A stretch of 40,356 bases of DNA from Lachnospiraceae bacterium (GTDB lineage: Bacteria; Bacillota; Clostridia; Lachnospirales; Lachnospiraceae). The position numbers were made by a program, and so were the translations under genes. Shown here in pieces: positions 39,274 through 40,356 of the stretch. Positions within the stretch are counted from its first letter, which is position 1. Each line of letters opens with the position of its first letter. Below the pieces are notes generated by a model. That model worked only from the letters and a program-made list of their open reading frames with translations. It ran no database searches and was not told the DNA's origin. The stretch spans positions 1 through 40,356 of the forward strand of contig JAFRXH010000058.1 in NCBI GenBank assembly GCA_017437785.1, given 5' to 3'.

Positions 39274-39816
39274 ATGGAAAAAGGTAAGATCATATTTTTA
39301 AACGGAGTGACCAGCTCCGGGAAGACATCGATCGTTGATGCGTTACAGTCCCGCAGGGATGTATTCTTTTATGTGGTAGCAAATGACCTGTTTCAGGAAA
39401 TGGTAGGCGAACAGTATCTGCAGGAGGATTACTGGAAGTATCTTTCGGAAGTGATCATCATGATGTATCACACTGCAAAGCTGTATTCTGATCTGGGCAA
39501 GAATGTTCTGATCGACGGGATACTGGTAGAGCGTGAGGAGATCAAACCGCATTATCAGAAGTTAATGGAGATCTTAAAAGACAGCCCGCTTGATATTGTG
39601 GAAGTGTATTGCCCGTTGGATATATGCAGGCAGAGGAATATCGAGCGCGGGGACCGCTATGAAAGCCAGTCTGATGAACAGGCAGAGCTTATGAGTAAGG
39701 ATATTGATTATAGTATGCGCGTGGATACGAGTAAGTTGACAGCGGAAGAATGCGCGGAAGAGATCATACGGACGCTGTTTGCTGGGAGTGATGATACGGC
39801 TTCGGGAAAAGTATGA
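39274..39816 (+). CDS. Chloramphenicol phosphotransferase-like P-loop kinase, second copy
   Basis: 180 residues, a diverged relative of the preceding gene. The P-loop is F-L-N-G-V-T-S-S-G-K-T-S-I. A-N-D-L-F lies where the acceptor-activating acidic residue is expected, and C-R-Q-R-N-I-E-R-G-D-R-Y-E-S-Q-S and Y-S-M-R-V-D-T-S match the family's lid and C-terminal motif. The two copies differ enough to suggest different substrates. AGGAGAG precedes the ATG, 56 nt after the first copy's stop. Chloramphenicol itself is only one possibility. Confidence 0.7.
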   Translation: MEKGKIIFLNGVTSSGKTSIVDALQSRRDVFFYVVANDLFQEMVGEQYLQEDYWKYLSEVIIMMYHTAKLYSDLGKNVLIDGILVEREEIKPHYQKLMEILKDSPLDIVEVYCPLDICRQRNIERGDRYESQSDEQAELMSKDIDYSMRVDTSKLTAEECAEEIIRTLFAGSDDTASGKV

Positions 39817-39849
39817 AAAGTGCTCTGCTCCCAATGGAGGAAAGGAAAA

Positions 39850-39936
39850 ATGGTTTATTATCAAGATGATGAACTGGTAATACGTACTATGAAAGAGACA
39901 GGAAAGGCCGGACGATCATGCAAAATATTATGTTAA
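39850..39936 (+). pseudogene. Truncated N-terminus of a GNAT acetyltransferase
   Basis: 28 codons with a strong ribosome binding site (GGAGGAAAGG). The peptide M-V-Y-Y-Q-D-D-E-L-V-I-R-T-M-K-E-T has the usual opening of a small GNAT protein, then ends after K-A-G-R-S-C-K-I-L-C. It overlaps the start of the next GNAT gene in another frame. Either a decayed gene start or a short upstream ORF affecting the next gene. Confidence 0.4.
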
Positions 39937-40356
39937 AACAATTATCGTTGGATATGGGTAAACAGGAATATGATATGCTACAGAACATTCCAGCCGTGGA
40001 AAACGGTTTTACGAATCCGGCATATAACCTGTCTTATGACGAGTATAAAGAGTGGCTGCAGATAACGGATAATAATTCAAGAGGCATCGATCTGCCGGAA
40101 GATTGGATCCCGTATACCACATATGTTTTATATATCGACAACGTTCCGGTCGGTTACGGCAGGGTCAGACATTCGTCGTCCGAGTATCTGGAAACGGTCG
40201 TCGGTGCAGGAAATTTGGGGTACGGTATCGCAAAGGGATACAGAGGAAAAGGATACGGCAGTATTTTATTCAAAGAATTATTGAAAAAATGCAAAGAGAT
40301 CGGATATAAAGAAATAAAGCTGTTTCCGATGAAAAGTAATGAGCCAACCGTAAAAA
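39918..40356 (+). CDS. GNAT-family acetyltransferase (partial, runs off the window)
   Basis: At least 146 codons, without a stop before the window ends. After an N-terminal half with Y-D-E-Y-K-E-W-L and L-P-E-D-W-I-P-Y-T-T-Y, the acetyl-CoA-binding core is clear: L-G-Y-G-I-A-K-G-Y-R-G-K-G-Y-G-S-I-L-F (motif A, R/Q-x-x-G-x-G/A) followed by I-K-L-F-P-M-K-S-N-E-P. A start at 39918 or 39930 is possible. It closes the presumed resistance island; aminoglycoside or other small-molecule acetylation cannot be told from sequence. Confidence 0.8.
   Translation, partial: MQNIMLKQLSLDMGKQEYDMLQNIPAVENGFTNPAYNLSYDEYKEWLQITDNNSRGIDLPEDWIPYTTYVLYIDNVPVGYGRVRHSSSEYLETVVGAGNLGYGIAKGYRGKGYGSILFKELLKKCKEIGYKEIKLFPMKSNEPTVK

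Overview
The window looks like chromosome of a low-to-moderate GC Gram-positive anaerobe, most likely a Lachnospiraceae-type Clostridia (gut or rumen). The evidence is strong AGGAGG-type ribosome binding sites, TATAAT promoters, a tRNA gene without encoded CCA, a lipoprotein serpin, an intracellular GH43 glycosidase, DUF4230, DUF4190 and DUF2752 proteins, and RsgA and HflX GTPases of Firmicutes type. This placement is inferred from protein style, not from a marker gene.

Layout. 1-1900: a Phd/YefM-RelE/ParE toxin-antitoxin pair with a palindromic operator over its promoter, a frameshifted remnant of a pilin-like peptide, and an intact type IV pilin-like gene. 1983-4299 (minus): a lipoprotein serpin and a PlsC-like acyltransferase. 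4522-11686: a tight plus-strand operon with two DUF4230 proteins, three small helical proteins carrying a W-x-D turn in place of W-x-G, a coiled-coil protein, a soluble FtsK/SpoIIIE-type ATPase and a Sel1-repeat protein with a C-terminal membrane anchor. This resembles a stripped, divergent type VII secretion (ESX/WXG100) locus. Three of the four small proteins end in the same Y-x-x-x-R-[LF] tail. 11792-15277: peptidase T, a protein with 27 perfect octads (single alpha-helix type), a Q/N-rich DUF4190 protein and a DUF2752 protein. 15301-21186: S-adenosylhomocysteine and purine salvage genes (ahcY, mtaD-like, deoD), a CheY-like regulator, a cytidylate-kinase-like protein and an ECF sigma/anti-sigma pair. 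21340-28816: a dynamin-like GTPase, GH43, an orphan VirD4-like ATPase with a degenerate AAA+ partner, and a lipoprotein. 28943-35297: tRNA-Arg, a repeat-rich membrane protein with an Ig-like tail, a nucleoid-associated protein, a diguanylate cyclase, two small unknown genes, and a two-component system interrupted by a dispersed repeat.

35385-40356 reads as an antibiotic-response or ribosome-rescue island. A strong promoter, a 22-codon leader peptide and an intrinsic terminator with a mutually exclusive anti-terminator precede a GNAT-RsgA fusion. A second promoter and a 10-codon leader with an R-L-R motif at codons 6-8 (the macrolide-arrest motif of ErmDL) precede hflX. Two chloramphenicol-phosphotransferase-like kinases and a GNAT acetyltransferase follow.

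The two best candidates for undescribed biology are the W-x-D/FtsK locus and the leader-controlled GNAT-RsgA/HflX/kinase island. A third is the VirD4-like ATPase paired with a pseudo-AAA+ protein.
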